A stretch of DNA of 25,908 bases from Chrysiogenia bacterium (GCA_020434085.1 JAGRBM010000510.1:1-25908); one strand, 5' to 3'; shown: positions 1 to 7,865, counted from the first letter of the stretch. The notes: generated by a model from the sequence alone, not told the origin. Numbers and translations are program-made.

Positions 1-449
1 CCGTAGCGCGACCTTGCCGATTCCACGGAGTTCGTCAGATCGAAGGCCATCACCCGCGCCCCGGCGTTTGAGAGCGCGGCGGCCTTGTCACCGGCGCCGC
101 AGCCGGCGTCGAGCACGAGCCCCAAATCCGAAGCCGGGCGCTCGAAGAGTGTCTCCTGCAACCACTGGCCGGTCTGCTCGTGGGAGAACCCGTAGCTCGT
201 ATCGGCCGCGCCAAGTCGCCCGCGCGCCTTCTGCTCCCACTGCAGCCCGAAACTCTTGCGGGTTTTTCCGCCGGTCCCGGGACTGGGCAGCAGGCGCGCG
301 ATGCCGTCGACAATCGGATAATCGTGCCCGAAGGTCGCACCCCGAAGCGTGCCTGAGACAATGAATTCGCCATCAAGCTCCTCGTCCATCAGGACGAGCG
401 CTTCACCCGTGCGCGGGCAGGCAAGGATTTCCAGAAAGCTCCGGTGCAT
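1..449 (-). CDS. SAM-dependent methyltransferase with Trm112-like N-terminus (3' end outside window)
   Basis: The gene is open from an ATG at 449 to the window edge, so only the first 149 residues are visible. The start reads MHRSFLEILACPRTGEALVL, like the Trm112p/UPF0434 module that often precedes small-molecule methyltransferases, and the module's usual closing pattern (PIVDGIARLLP) follows at about residues 47-57. Only one of the normal zinc cysteines remains, in CPRTG. At about residues 110-120 comes class I methyltransferase motif I (LVLDAGCGAG), the S-adenosylmethionine-binding loop, followed by an acidic strand end (VMAFD). The substrate cannot be told from this fragment. The gene starts 26 bp after the tsaB stop and probably shares its transcript. 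The fold assignment is firm; the biological role is open. Confidence 0.85.
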   Translation of the reverse strand, partial: MHRSFLEILACPRTGEALVLMDEELDGEFIVSGTLRGATFGHDYPIVDGIARLLPSPGTGGKTRKSFGLQWEQKARGRLGAADTSYGFSHEQTGQWLQETLFERPASDLGLVLDAGCGAGDKAAALSNAGARVMAFDLTNSVESARSRY

Positions 450-450
450 G

Positions 451-480
451 CGCTCTCAGCCGCTCTCGATCGCTCTCAAC
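451..480. repeat. Three tandem 10-bp units starting CGCTCTC
   Basis: Three consecutive 10-base units each begin with CGCTCTC (451, 461, 471), overlapping the tsaB stop codon and ending just before the ATG at 449. On the minus strand this reads GAGAGCG three times immediately upstream of the methyltransferase start. It may supply a purine-rich ribosome-binding stretch or be a small slippage product. No function is established. Confidence 0.6.
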
Positions 481-1198
481 CGAGAGTCCCGTCGGCGCGG
501 GCATACTGGCTGACCTGCACGTAGGAGGGGGTCAACGATTCGGGATTGGCAAAGTCACCGGCCAGCGCGGCGCGGCGGGTGAGCTCGCCCACCTGGCGGG
601 CGTCGGCGATGGCACTCTCTTCGCTGCAGAAGTGCGCGCCATCGCCCAGAATCCCGGACATGGCGTCACGGTTGTTCAGCGCGCCGGCACCAACAAGCGT
701 CACGGGCTCGCCGCGAGTCGCAAGCTGCCGGGCCCAGTCGGCCGAGGCAAGCGCGGCGGGCTCTTCGATGCATTCGATGGTGCGCTGCGTGCCAGGCTTT
801 CCGCTCGCGCGGTAGAGCCCGGCGTAGACGTCGCCGCGCCGGGCATCGAGCGCCGCGCCGACGAGGCCTTCCTCTTCAATCCCCAGCACCAGCGCTTCGA
901 GCGTGCCGACGCCGACGACCTTGATGCTCGGCACGGCGGCGACGAGGCCCTTGACCGTTGCAAGGCCCACGCGAAGGCCGGTGAACGATCCCGGGCCCAC
1001 GGTCACGCCGATCGCATCCAGATCGGTGAGCGCCGCGCCGCCTTCTGCAAGGATGGCTTCGATGCGCGGCACAATCTGCTGGGAGAGCTTCTTGCCGAGC
1101 GACTCGCTCGAATGGGCGAGAACGCGCTCACCGCGGAGCAGCGCGAAGCTGCCCTGCTGGTCGGAGCACTCGATGGCCAGAATCAATGGGTCTTTCAT
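476..1198 (-). CDS. tsaB: tRNA N6-threonylcarbamoyladenosine complex subunit TsaB
   Basis: TsaB (YeaZ) is the scaffold partner of TsaD in the complex that installs t6A37 on ANN-decoding tRNAs. The 240-residue protein has the ASKHA-type N-terminus (LILAIECSDQQGSFALL) and the family signature VTVGPGSFTGLRVGLATVKG at about residues 66-85. A longer reading to 1276 is possible, but its extra 26 residues are low-complexity Ser/Ala and overlap rseP, so I chose the ATG at 1198. That leaves 13 bp after the rseP stop. No strong Shine-Dalgarno precedes this ATG, so translation may depend on rseP readthrough. Length fits the family (about 220-240). TsaB beside rseP is a common order in delta-like proteobacteria. 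Confidence 0.93.
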   Translation of the reverse strand: MKDPLILAIECSDQQGSFALLRGERVLAHSSESLGKKLSQQIVPRIEAILAEGGAALTDLDAIGVTVGPGSFTGLRVGLATVKGLVAAVPSIKVVGVGTLEALVLGIEEEGLVGAALDARRGDVYAGLYRASGKPGTQRTIECIEEPAALASADWARQLATRGEPVTLVGAGALNNRDAMSGILGDGAHFCSEESAIADARQVGELTRRAALAGDFANPESLTPSYVQVSQYARADGTLG

Positions 1199-1211
1199 TG
1201 GAGAAGCGTCG

Positions 1212-2630
1212 CTAGTTGTTGAAGAACTCGAGCACGCCCGGCAGCACGCGGCGTCGGATGTCGTTGTAGAAGGCAAAGAGCATGAGCAGCAGCAGGAGCG
1301 AGAGACCCACCTGCTGTGCGATCTCGCGCGTGCGCAGGCTGATGGGCTTTCGGTTGAGGGCTTCGACGAGGAAGAACACGATGTGCCCGCCGTCGAGAAC
1401 CGGAATGGGCAGCAGGTTCAGGATTCCAAGGTTGATGGAGATGAGCGCCATCAGGAACATGAACTTGCCGAGGCCCTGATCGACCGCGCTGGCCATCTGG
1501 GCGCCGATCTCGATGGGGCCGCCCACCTGGTCGCGGGGCACGTCGCCCACGATGAGCTTGTAGAGCCCCATGGGAATCATGATCATCAGGCGCAGCGTCT
1601 CCGAGGGCGCGTTGGCAAAGGCGTAGGCCAGTCCCGCGTGGCGCGTCTCGGTGAAATTCTGCGCGCTCTGCACGCCGATCATCGGGCGCGTGAGCTTTTC
1701 CCCGCCGACCTCGATCTCGGTGAGCTCTGGCGTCATGGTCAGTTCCAGGGGCTCGCCCTTGCGCAAGACGCGCACCGAAAGCGGCGCGCCGCCGCCGGCC
1801 TTCACCGTCTCGGAGACTTCGCTCCAGAACTGCACGGGTTTTCCATTGAGCGCCAGGATTTCGTCGCCGCCCTGGATACCCGCCTTGTCGGCCGGGCTTC
1901 CGGGTTTGACCATGGCGATTTTCGTGCCGATGGGCGGATGAGCGCCGATCGAGTTGACCTGCACGCTCTCGCCAAATTCGTTCATTCCCTCGACGGACTC
2001 GTGGGGAATTTCCGCGCTCATGGTCTGGCCGTTGCGCTCGAACTGGACGAGAACCTTCTCACCCGTGGAGGCGCGCACGCCTTCGACGATATCCTCGAAG
2101 AAGCGGACTTCCCTGCCGTCGACCGAGAGGATCGTATCGCCCGACTGGATTCCCGCCACCGCCGCCGGGGAGTTTTCTTCGAGCGATCCAACCACGGGCG
2201 CCGGGTGCGGCTCGACCCACAGGAAGATCAGAATTGCGAAGTAACCGAAAATCAAGTTGAAGGCCGGGCCGGCAAAAGCCACGGCAATGCGCTGGGGGAT
2301 GGGTTTGTGCAGGTAACTGCGCTCGGGGTCGATGGGCTCGGGCGGCTCGGCGTCTTCGTCTTCATCGCTTCGGCCCATGTTCTCGGGCGAGAGGCCGGGC
2401 TTGTCCATCCACTCTTCGGGCACGTCGCCGTGCATTTTCACGTAGCCGCCCAGCGGGATGGCGGCCAGAACGTACTCGGTCTCGCCCCACTGGCGCGAGA
2501 TCAGGGCCTTTCCAAAGCCGAGCGAGAAGCGCTCGACCTTGATTCCGCAGCGCTTGGCGACGAGGAAATGGCCGAGTTCGTGGACAAAGATCAGGATTCC
2601 GAGGGCAATGACTGCGATGAGGATCGACAT
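1212..2630 (-). CDS. rseP: RIP metalloprotease RseP (site-2 protease)
   Basis: This intramembrane zinc protease of the S2P family cleaves transmembrane anchors such as anti-sigma factors and signal-peptide remnants. The 472-residue protein has HELGH at residues 17-21 in the first membrane helix, GPAFN at 121-125, and the third zinc-ligand motif LDGGH at 412-416, preceded by NLLPIPV. Two PDZ domains lie at about 143-210 and 225-300. An acidic insert (about 87-103, SDEDEDAEPPEP) follows the first loop and is unusual. The start is the ATG at 2630. The 93-bp gap to the upstream homologue contains a weak TTGCCT-17 bp-TAATAC match (2704-2676) and a TATACT hexamer (2645-2640) only 9 bp before the ATG, so an internal promoter is possible but unproven. 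All catalytic motifs are intact, so it is predicted active. Confidence 0.97.
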   Translation of the reverse strand: MSILIAVIALGILIFVHELGHFLVAKRCGIKVERFSLGFGKALISRQWGETEYVLAAIPLGGYVKMHGDVPEEWMDKPGLSPENMGRSDEDEDAEPPEPIDPERSYLHKPIPQRIAVAFAGPAFNLIFGYFAILIFLWVEPHPAPVVGSLEENSPAAVAGIQSGDTILSVDGREVRFFEDIVEGVRASTGEKVLVQFERNGQTMSAEIPHESVEGMNEFGESVQVNSIGAHPPIGTKIAMVKPGSPADKAGIQGGDEILALNGKPVQFWSEVSETVKAGGGAPLSVRVLRKGEPLELTMTPELTEIEVGGEKLTRPMIGVQSAQNFTETRHAGLAYAFANAPSETLRLMIMIPMGLYKLIVGDVPRDQVGGPIEIGAQMASAVDQGLGKFMFLMALISINLGILNLLPIPVLDGGHIVFFLVEALNRKPISLRTREIAQQVGLSLLLLLMLFAFYNDIRRRVLPGVLEFFNN

Positions 2631-2723
2631 GGTTCTCTCAGTATAGCGCGAAGCTCCCCAAGGGAAGCATCCGGGGTATTACCGGGCGGTTTTCGTGGAG
2701 GCAACTCCGGCCGGGCGGAGGGG

Positions 2724-3968
2724 CTACTCGTCTTCCTCTGCAATCTGGGAGGCCCGTCCGCGCTTTGCCTGCACGAAGGAATACGGCAGCAGGAAGAGCC
2801 CCATGAGCAGGAAGAGCTCGGCAATGGGCCGGTACCAGGGTCGGCGGGCCTCGATCATGCCGTTTTCCAGGTCGATGGAGAGCGAGTCCCCTACCCGGCC
2901 CACGTCCAGATTGTTCTCGGGCACGAAGGTCTCGAAGGCGCGCACCGGCACCGAGAGGGCCAGCGGGATTGCCTGGCTGGTTGCCTGGGCAACAGCCCGG
3001 CCCATGGAGGCCTCCGTAACATGCATGTTTCCAAGATCGCCCACCGCGCCCATCATGGCGCGGGTCTGGGGTTTGCCTTCGGCGTCGAGAATGGGGGCGC
3101 CCGTTTCGTGGCTGCGCCAGACCTGCATCTTGGGTTTCACGTGCAGGGTTTTGCGCTCGCCGGCGCGCTCCACAACAATTTCGACTTCCTCGCCATTGGA
3201 TGCAGTGATTGCATCGACCACCTGCGCCCATAGCTCGACGGGCTTTCCATCGATTTCGCGAATCCAGTCGCCGCCCTGGATGCCGCCCTTGGCCGCGGGC
3301 TGGTCGGGCAGCACGCGGAGCACCCGCGTCTGCGAGGGTGCAAGAATGCCGAGCCCCTGGGGGATGAACTCGCCGCGCGGGCCGAAGCATTCGTCGGTCG
3401 TGATGGTCAGTTCCATCACGTCGTTGCCCCGCTGCACCTTGATGTCCAGGGGATTGCCCTTGTTCTGATAAACTTTCTTGTAGAGATCGAACAGATAGCG
3501 TACGTCCGCGCCGTCCGCCGAAAAGATGCGGTCGCCCACTTCGAGGCCCGCGTCCTCCGCTGGCGAGTAGGCTTCGATGCCGCCGACCACCGGCGCGGGC
3601 GGTGGCAGCAGCATGCCGCCGATGATCAGGATGCCCCAACCCAGCAGCAGCAGCGCAACGCTGCCGCTCAGAAAGACGAAGAGGCGCTTTCCGTACGAGT
3701 GGCGGAAGAGGCCAAGTTCGCCGGTACCTTCCTGCTCGCCATTGGCCTGCGCTGTTGGATTGCTGCCGAAGAAAAGAATCGAGAAGAAGAGCGGAAGCGT
3801 GGCGAGCTCGACTTCCATGCGTCCGCGGTAGAACTTCTTGATGACCGGCCCCGCGCCGAGCACCACGCGCCGGATGCGCACGCCCATGGGAAAGGCCACG
3901 ATGGCATAGACGATTTCCCGGACCAGCAGAGCCAGAGGCAGCGCGAGCAGGTAGATGAGAAACGTCAC
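2724..3968 (-). CDS. Catalytically degenerate RseP/site-2-protease paralogue with two PDZ domains
   Basis: This 414-residue membrane protein aligns with the adjacent RseP from residue 1 without gaps, but the zinc site is lost: where RseP has H17-E-L-G-H21, it has R17-E-I-V-Y21. The GPxxN element is replaced by SGSVA (about 101-105). The LDGGH region is replaced by LFLLPYSFVQ (about 391-400), leaving only the helix. Two PDZ domains are well kept (about 126-192 with PAPVVGG and AGLEVGDRI, and 215-280 with GGIQGGDWI). The shared PAPVVG junction and nearly identical order of elements indicate duplication of an S2P gene. It starts at a GTG (3968) with AGGAG about 8 bp upstream, 12 bp after the dxr stop, so it is co-transcribed with dxr and probably rseP. 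Family and loss of ligands are read directly. A role as a substrate-binding pseudoprotease or RseP regulator is inference. Confidence 0.9.
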   Translation of the reverse strand: MTFLIYLLALPLALLVREIVYAIVAFPMGVRIRRVVLGAGPVIKKFYRGRMEVELATLPLFFSILFFGSNPTAQANGEQEGTGELGLFRHSYGKRLFVFLSGSVALLLLGWGILIIGGMLLPPPAPVVGGIEAYSPAEDAGLEVGDRIFSADGADVRYLFDLYKKVYQNKGNPLDIKVQRGNDVMELTITTDECFGPRGEFIPQGLGILAPSQTRVLRVLPDQPAAKGGIQGGDWIREIDGKPVELWAQVVDAITASNGEEVEIVVERAGERKTLHVKPKMQVWRSHETGAPILDAEGKPQTRAMMGAVGDLGNMHVTEASMGRAVAQATSQAIPLALSVPVRAFETFVPENNLDVGRVGDSLSIDLENGMIEARRPWYRPIAELFLLMGLFLLPYSFVQAKRGRASQIAEEDE

Positions 3969-3980
3969 GGACTGCTCTCC

Positions 3981-5156
3981 TTACGCGGCGACCAGGGCCT
4001 GCGCCTGCTCGCGCGCCCATGCGTCGGCCTCGCGAACCTGACCAATCTCGGTGAGCGTGTGGGCGGTGTGGCGCCCCATCACACTCTCGCAGATGCGCGG
4101 GATGTCGTAGAAGGAAATCTTGCCGTCCAGGAATGCGGGGACGGCGATCTCGTTGGCTGCGTTGAGCACCGCGGGCATGGAGCCCGACTGGCGAAGGGCC
4201 TCGAAAGCCAGCCCCAGCGCCGGGAACTTTTCGTGATCGACCTTGTGGAAAGTGAGCTGGCTCATGCGCTCGACCGTCAGGTATTCGAGCCCGCAGGTGA
4301 CGCGCTCGGGATAGGCCAGCGCGTAGGCAATCGGCAACTTCATGTCGGGGACCGAAAGCTGCGCCATGATCGAGGCGTCTTCGTACTCCACCATGGAATG
4401 CACGATGGACTGGGGATGGATGAACACGTCGATCTGCTCTGGCGGCAGGTCGAAGAGCCAGCGGGCCTCGATCACTTCGAGTCCCTTGTTCATCAACCCG
4501 GCCGAGTCGATGGTGATCTTGCGACCCATGTCCCAGTTGGGATGCTTGAGCGCTTCCTCGGGCTTGGCAGCGGCGATCTGCTCGCGCGTCCAGCTCAGGA
4601 ACGGCCCGCCCGAAGCAGTGAGAATCAGGCGGCGCACCTTGCGCAGGTCATTGCCCTGGAGGGCCTGGAAAATGGCCGAGTGCTCGGAATCGACCGGCAG
4701 CATCTCGACGCCCTTTTCCTTGATGCGGCGGAGGACGAGTTCGCCCGCTGTGACGAGCGTTTCCTTGTTGGCCAGGCAGATCTGCTTGCCCGCATCGATC
4801 GCGGCCAGCGTAGGTTCAAGCCCCGCGGCGCCGACAATGGCCGAGAGCACCGAATCGGCCTCGGGCGAAGCGGCGAGCTGCTTCATGCCTTCGGGACCGT
4901 AGAGGATCTCGGTGCCGTTCTTCCCGCCGTCTTTTTCAAGAAGCGCACTGAGCTTTCCGGCGGCCTCTTCAGTCGACATGCAGACCCGCAGCGGCTGGTA
5001 ATGGCGCACCTGCTCGGCCATGAGGGTGGCATTGGCGCCGGCGCCGAGCGCGACGACCTTGAATCGTTCGGGATGCTGGCTCACCACGTCCAGGGCGGAA
5101 ACGCCGATGGAGCCGGTGGAGCCGAGAATGGTGATTTGCTTCGTCGTGGAAGCCAC
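3981..5156 (-). CDS. dxr: 1-deoxy-D-xylulose 5-phosphate reductoisomerase
   Basis: DXR converts DOXP to 2-C-methyl-D-erythritol 4-phosphate with NADPH, the committed step of the MEP isoprenoid pathway. The N-terminal NADPH-binding motif ITILGSTGSIG is at residues 8-18 of my start. The middle region has LANKETLVTAGELV and LPVDSEHSAIFQ (metal and substrate site), then TASGGPF and the conserved stretches containing HPNWDMG and IHPQSIVHSMVE. I chose GTG at 5156, giving 391 residues as usual for the family. An in-frame ATG at 5228 would add 24 basic residues that do not resemble DXR. A GGAG lies about 13 bp upstream of the GTG. It is first in the run dxr-pseudo-rseP-rseP-tsaB and divergent from the lipoprotein gene at 5253. 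Confidence 0.96.
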   Translation of the reverse strand: MASTTKQITILGSTGSIGVSALDVVSQHPERFKVVALGAGANATLMAEQVRHYQPLRVCMSTEEAAGKLSALLEKDGGKNGTEILYGPEGMKQLAASPEADSVLSAIVGAAGLEPTLAAIDAGKQICLANKETLVTAGELVLRRIKEKGVEMLPVDSEHSAIFQALQGNDLRKVRRLILTASGGPFLSWTREQIAAAKPEEALKHPNWDMGRKITIDSAGLMNKGLEVIEARWLFDLPPEQIDVFIHPQSIVHSMVEYEDASIMAQLSVPDMKLPIAYALAYPERVTCGLEYLTVERMSQLTFHKVDHEKFPALGLAFEALRQSGSMPAVLNAANEIAVPAFLDGKISFYDIPRICESVMGRHTAHTLTEIGQVREADAWAREQAQALVAA

Positions 5157-5203
5157 TTTGCCTGCTAACTCCGCGCGCCGGAGGGTTCTCCGGGCAAGAA
5201 TGG

Positions 5204-5231
5204 TGGACTGCCGCGCACTGTACGTCACAAT
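5204..5231 (+). promoter_or_regulatory. Candidate promoter for the lipoprotein gene
   Basis: TGGACT (5204-5209) and CACAAT (5226-5231) are spaced 16 bp apart, each matching four of six sigma-70 consensus bases. The -10 ends 21 bp before the ATG at 5253. This is a weak match by eye and overlaps the opposing dxr promoter candidate. Confidence 0.25.
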
Positions 5232-5245
5232 GGCTGCGAAGGCAA
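5217..5245 (-). promoter_or_regulatory. Candidate dxr promoter
   Basis: On the minus strand TTGCCT (5245-5240) and TACAGT (5222-5217) are separated by 17 bp; each matches four of six sigma-70 consensus bases. This predicts a leader of roughly 55 nt before the GTG at 5156, which supports the shorter dxr start over the ATG at 5228. Confidence 0.33.
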
Positions 5246-5252
5246 CGCGCGA

Positions 5253-6290
5253 ATGAGTGCTAACTCGCTGAGAACAGTGATGATTTCGTCAGGAAGAGCC
5301 GCCGGCGTCCTCGCCCTGCTGGCCGTTCTGGTAATCGGCGCCGCCTGCGAGCGGGCCCCCGAGCGCCCCGGACCGGGCGTCTACGACAAGGTCGCACTGT
5401 TCGAGGCCATGCAGAGCAGCCGCATCGAGCAGACCATCAAGCGCCTCAATGAAGAGCACGACCTGAGCGTGCTCATTCGCGCCCAGACCGGCGGCCCGCT
5501 CGGCGAGGACAGCCTCCTCAAGGGGCTCGGCGAAGAGGCGCTGGTTCTCGACTTCTACCCCCAGGCCAAAACCTTCGAGATGCACATCGCCACCAATGGC
5601 GGCTCGGCCTCCGCGATCGACCGCACCTGGGAGGCACGCCTTCGCACCCGCACCGAGCCCGCGTGGGGAACGCCCGGCCGCGTGGGCGACGTGCTTGAGC
5701 TCTGGCTGCGCCAGCTCTCCGAGACACTCGGAAGCAGGGCCGTGAACCAGAGCCTGCTACCCCAGGAAATCCCCGGCACGCCCGATCCGGCAAAAGAACT
5801 CGAGGACATCGACTGGAGCACCCATGCCGCGCCGCCTGCCTGGGAGGTGTCGAAAGACCCCACCCTGCCCCAGCCCTCGCCCAATGAGGCCTATGCCGCG
5901 TTTATCGAAGTGGCGCGCCGTCAGGACACGCGCGGGGATCTGGAGCTCTACACCCCCGACTCGCGGGACAATTTCAAGAAATACCCGATGAGCGCGACGC
6001 AGCTTGCGCGGCTCTACAAAAAGTATGCGGCGGCGCCCTACGAGCTCGCCGTTCTGAACGATCGCGCCGTCGCCCATTTTCCCACACAGCCGCGTACCTT
6101 TATTCCCTATTTCTTCGTTCGCGGAATCGACGGCTGGCAGATCGATTTCTATACCTCGGCAAAAGTCATCACAATGGAAGTCGGCGCCGAGTGGCGTTTC
6201 GAGATCCAGGACCATCCCTACATGTTCGGGTTTTCAAAATACCTGACCGATGAGCGCGGCTGGGTCCTCTATGGCGAGAATGTCCGCTAG
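5253..6290 (+). CDS. Putative lipoprotein of unknown function
   Basis: This 345-residue exported protein has a basic, then strongly hydrophobic N-terminus ending in IGAAC. Cys32 is the likely lipidation site, although the -3 position is Gly rather than Leu/Val, so the lipobox is weak. An internal ATG (residue 10, position 5280) would give a more typical 23-residue signal and is an alternative start. Residues about 55-120 vaguely recall TPM/Psb32-type domains (a short helix then a beta strand, LNEEHDLSVLIRAQTGG). The C-terminal third (about 210-330) has the alternating pattern of an NTF2/SnoaL-like cone, with a Trp/Phe-rich strand GIDGWQIDFY. Neither match is secure. It is convergent with the histidine kinase, with only 3 bp between stop codons. 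Envelope location is likely; function unknown. Confidence 0.8.
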   Translation: MSANSLRTVMISSGRAAGVLALLAVLVIGAACERAPERPGPGVYDKVALFEAMQSSRIEQTIKRLNEEHDLSVLIRAQTGGPLGEDSLLKGLGEEALVLDFYPQAKTFEMHIATNGGSASAIDRTWEARLRTRTEPAWGTPGRVGDVLELWLRQLSETLGSRAVNQSLLPQEIPGTPDPAKELEDIDWSTHAAPPAWEVSKDPTLPQPSPNEAYAAFIEVARRQDTRGDLELYTPDSRDNFKKYPMSATQLARLYKKYAAAPYELAVLNDRAVAHFPTQPRTFIPYFFVRGIDGWQIDFYTSAKVITMEVGAEWRFEIQDHPYMFGFSKYLTDERGWVLYGENVR

Positions 6291-6293
6291 GAC

Positions 6294-7811
6294 TCAGGTG
6301 GAGAACTCGGCGACGGCGGCGCTCTCTCCGGGCAGGTAGACGACAAAGCGCGTGCCCTGGCCCAGCTCACTCTCGACCCGCACGCTGCCGCCGTGCAGTT
6401 CTATGAACTTCTTTGTGATGGAAAGCCCCAGCCCCGTTCCCAGCTTGACGTTGCGCTGCTGGCGTCGCTTTCGGGCAATGGCGAATTTGTCGAAGATGAT
6501 CTCCTGATCCTCGGCGGCGATGCCCGGACCGGTGTCGACGATCTCGATTTCCACCCCCGCACCCGAGGGCCGCGCCCGGCAGGTCACGCTGCCGCCCGCG
6601 GGCGTGAACTTGAGCGCGTTGTGCAGAAGATTCGCAATGGCCTGCTGCATCTTGGACGCGTCGAGTTCGAGCTCGGGCAGTCCCTCCACCAGCTCGAGTC
6701 GGTAGTCGACACCGTTGTGCTCGGCCTCGCGGCGGTACTGCCCAAAGGCCTCGCCCACCACTTCGGGGAGCCAGATGCGCGTCACATGCAACACCTCGTG
6801 ACCCGATTCCAGGCGCGCCGAGTCGAGAAGATCCTTGATCAGGTCGAGCATGCGCCTTGCCGACTGCTGAACCTCATCGTTGTAATCGAGCAGTTCCTTT
6901 TTGTTCTGGTCTCCGCGCAGCCCCAGGTCGAGCAGCTCGGCATAGCCCTGCACCGCAACGAGCAGGTTTTTGAGGTCGTGGGAACAGATTGCCAGGAAAT
7001 CGTTCTTGAGCGCATTCACTTCTTCGAGATGAATTTTCGCGCCCATGAGTTCGCGGGTGCGCTCGTCGACGCGCTCTTCGAGGTGTTCGTTGAGTTCCTG
7101 TAGTTCCTGGCTGTGGCCGTAGAGCTGATAGATCAGCCACATGCCCGCGGTCATGGCGGCCACACCGAAGGTGAAGAACGAGAGATAGATGCCGCCCCAC
7201 CAGCCGACGACGAGGCCGAAATCGTGAATCGGGCTCGCGATGGAGAAGAAGACGAGCGGCACCATCATCTTCGTCTCGACGCGGCGGCGCCCTTGCCAGA
7301 GGAACTGCAGGTGCCGCACCGTCCATGCGAGCCAGATGCCGATCATCACCACCGCGGGAATCAGGTTGGGCGCATCGCGGGTGTAGAATCCGCGCACGCG
7401 CAGCAGCACGAAGAGCTGGCCGATCTGGTCGGGGATGAAGACAGGTTCCAGGCGCTCGGGCGCAAAGATCGCCGTTACGGCAAGCCCGACGCCCATGAGG
7501 GCGACGATGGCGAAACATACCGTCTCCAGCGGGCCGCGGCGCCCGCCAAGTTGCATCCGGTTGGCTTCGTAAAAGGACGCCAGCACCAGGCAGAACAGCA
7601 TGATCTGAACGACATAGGCCCAGATGGGAACTTCGTCGACCCACTGCATCCAGATGATCAGGCAGAAGCTGGCAGCGATGGCAAAGGCATAGGACGCGAA
7701 CGCGACCAGTGTCAGGTCGGGTTTCCACAGCCGGTAGAGAATCAGGGAGAACGCGCCGCTTCCCAGCGCGATCAGCGCGATGTGCGGGTAGATGAATAAG
7801 ATGTATTCCAC
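6294..7811 (-). CDS. Membrane sensor histidine kinase (orphan)
   Basis: The 505-residue protein starts at a GTG (7811). About seven hydrophobic segments fill residues 1-230, resembling a multi-pass sensing module rather than a periplasmic loop sensor. A coiled-coil linker follows (about 233-268, ELQELNEHLEERVDERTREL). The HisKA domain carries phospho-acceptor His278 in CSHDLKNLL. The HATPase domain has an N-box (NLLHNALK, 394-401), G1 (DTGPGI, 426-431), an F-box (IFDKF, 439-443) and G2 (GTGLGLSI, 458-465), so the kinase looks functional. No response regulator is visible in the window, so its partner is unknown. It lies 91 bp downstream of uppS, separated by a strong hairpin, in the place where cdsA is common in related operons. 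The stimulus cannot be inferred. Confidence 0.95.
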   Translation of the reverse strand: MEYILFIYPHIALIALGSGAFSLILYRLWKPDLTLVAFASYAFAIAASFCLIIWMQWVDEVPIWAYVVQIMLFCLVLASFYEANRMQLGGRRGPLETVCFAIVALMGVGLAVTAIFAPERLEPVFIPDQIGQLFVLLRVRGFYTRDAPNLIPAVVMIGIWLAWTVRHLQFLWQGRRRVETKMMVPLVFFSIASPIHDFGLVVGWWGGIYLSFFTFGVAAMTAGMWLIYQLYGHSQELQELNEHLEERVDERTRELMGAKIHLEEVNALKNDFLAICSHDLKNLLVAVQGYAELLDLGLRGDQNKKELLDYNDEVQQSARRMLDLIKDLLDSARLESGHEVLHVTRIWLPEVVGEAFGQYRREAEHNGVDYRLELVEGLPELELDASKMQQAIANLLHNALKFTPAGGSVTCRARPSGAGVEIEIVDTGPGIAAEDQEIIFDKFAIARKRRQQRNVKLGTGLGLSITKKFIELHGGSVRVESELGQGTRFVVYLPGESAAVAEFST

Positions 7812-7832
7812 GCCGGCGCCTGTCCCCTGTTG

Positions 7833-7865
7833 CCGCCGGCCTCCGCACTGCGCGGATTCCGGCGG
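7833..7865 (-). other. Strong hairpin between uppS and the histidine kinase
   Basis: A 7-bp outer stem (CCGCCGG/CCGGCGG) and a 5-bp inner stem (TCCGC/GCGGA) are separated by a 2x2 internal loop and close on a 5-base loop. There is no U-tract on either strand, so it is not a classical intrinsic terminator. It could be a processing or stability element or a Rho-related pause between uppS and the kinase. The structure is certain on paper; the function is not. Confidence 0.6.

Noticed and set aside
903-3233. A 776-codon open frame on the plus strand opposite tsaB, rseP and its paralogue
   Set aside because: It is antisense to well-recognised proteins, has biased His/Asp/Arg composition, and matches no family. 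Long antisense frames are expected at this GC content.
2724-3968. The RseP paralogue as a pseudogene
   Set aside because: The frame is uninterrupted, the PDZ domains and membrane segments are well formed, and it has a proper ribosome-binding site, so a maintained inactive protein is more likely.
2638-4020. A 460-codon minus-strand frame overlapping the RseP paralogue in another phase
   Set aside because: Arg/Gly/Ala-rich and without family features; the overlapping frame has clear PDZ and membrane segments.
3699-5168. A 489-codon plus-strand frame opposite dxr
   Set aside because: It is a shadow of dxr; its composition mirrors complementary codons and it has no domain.
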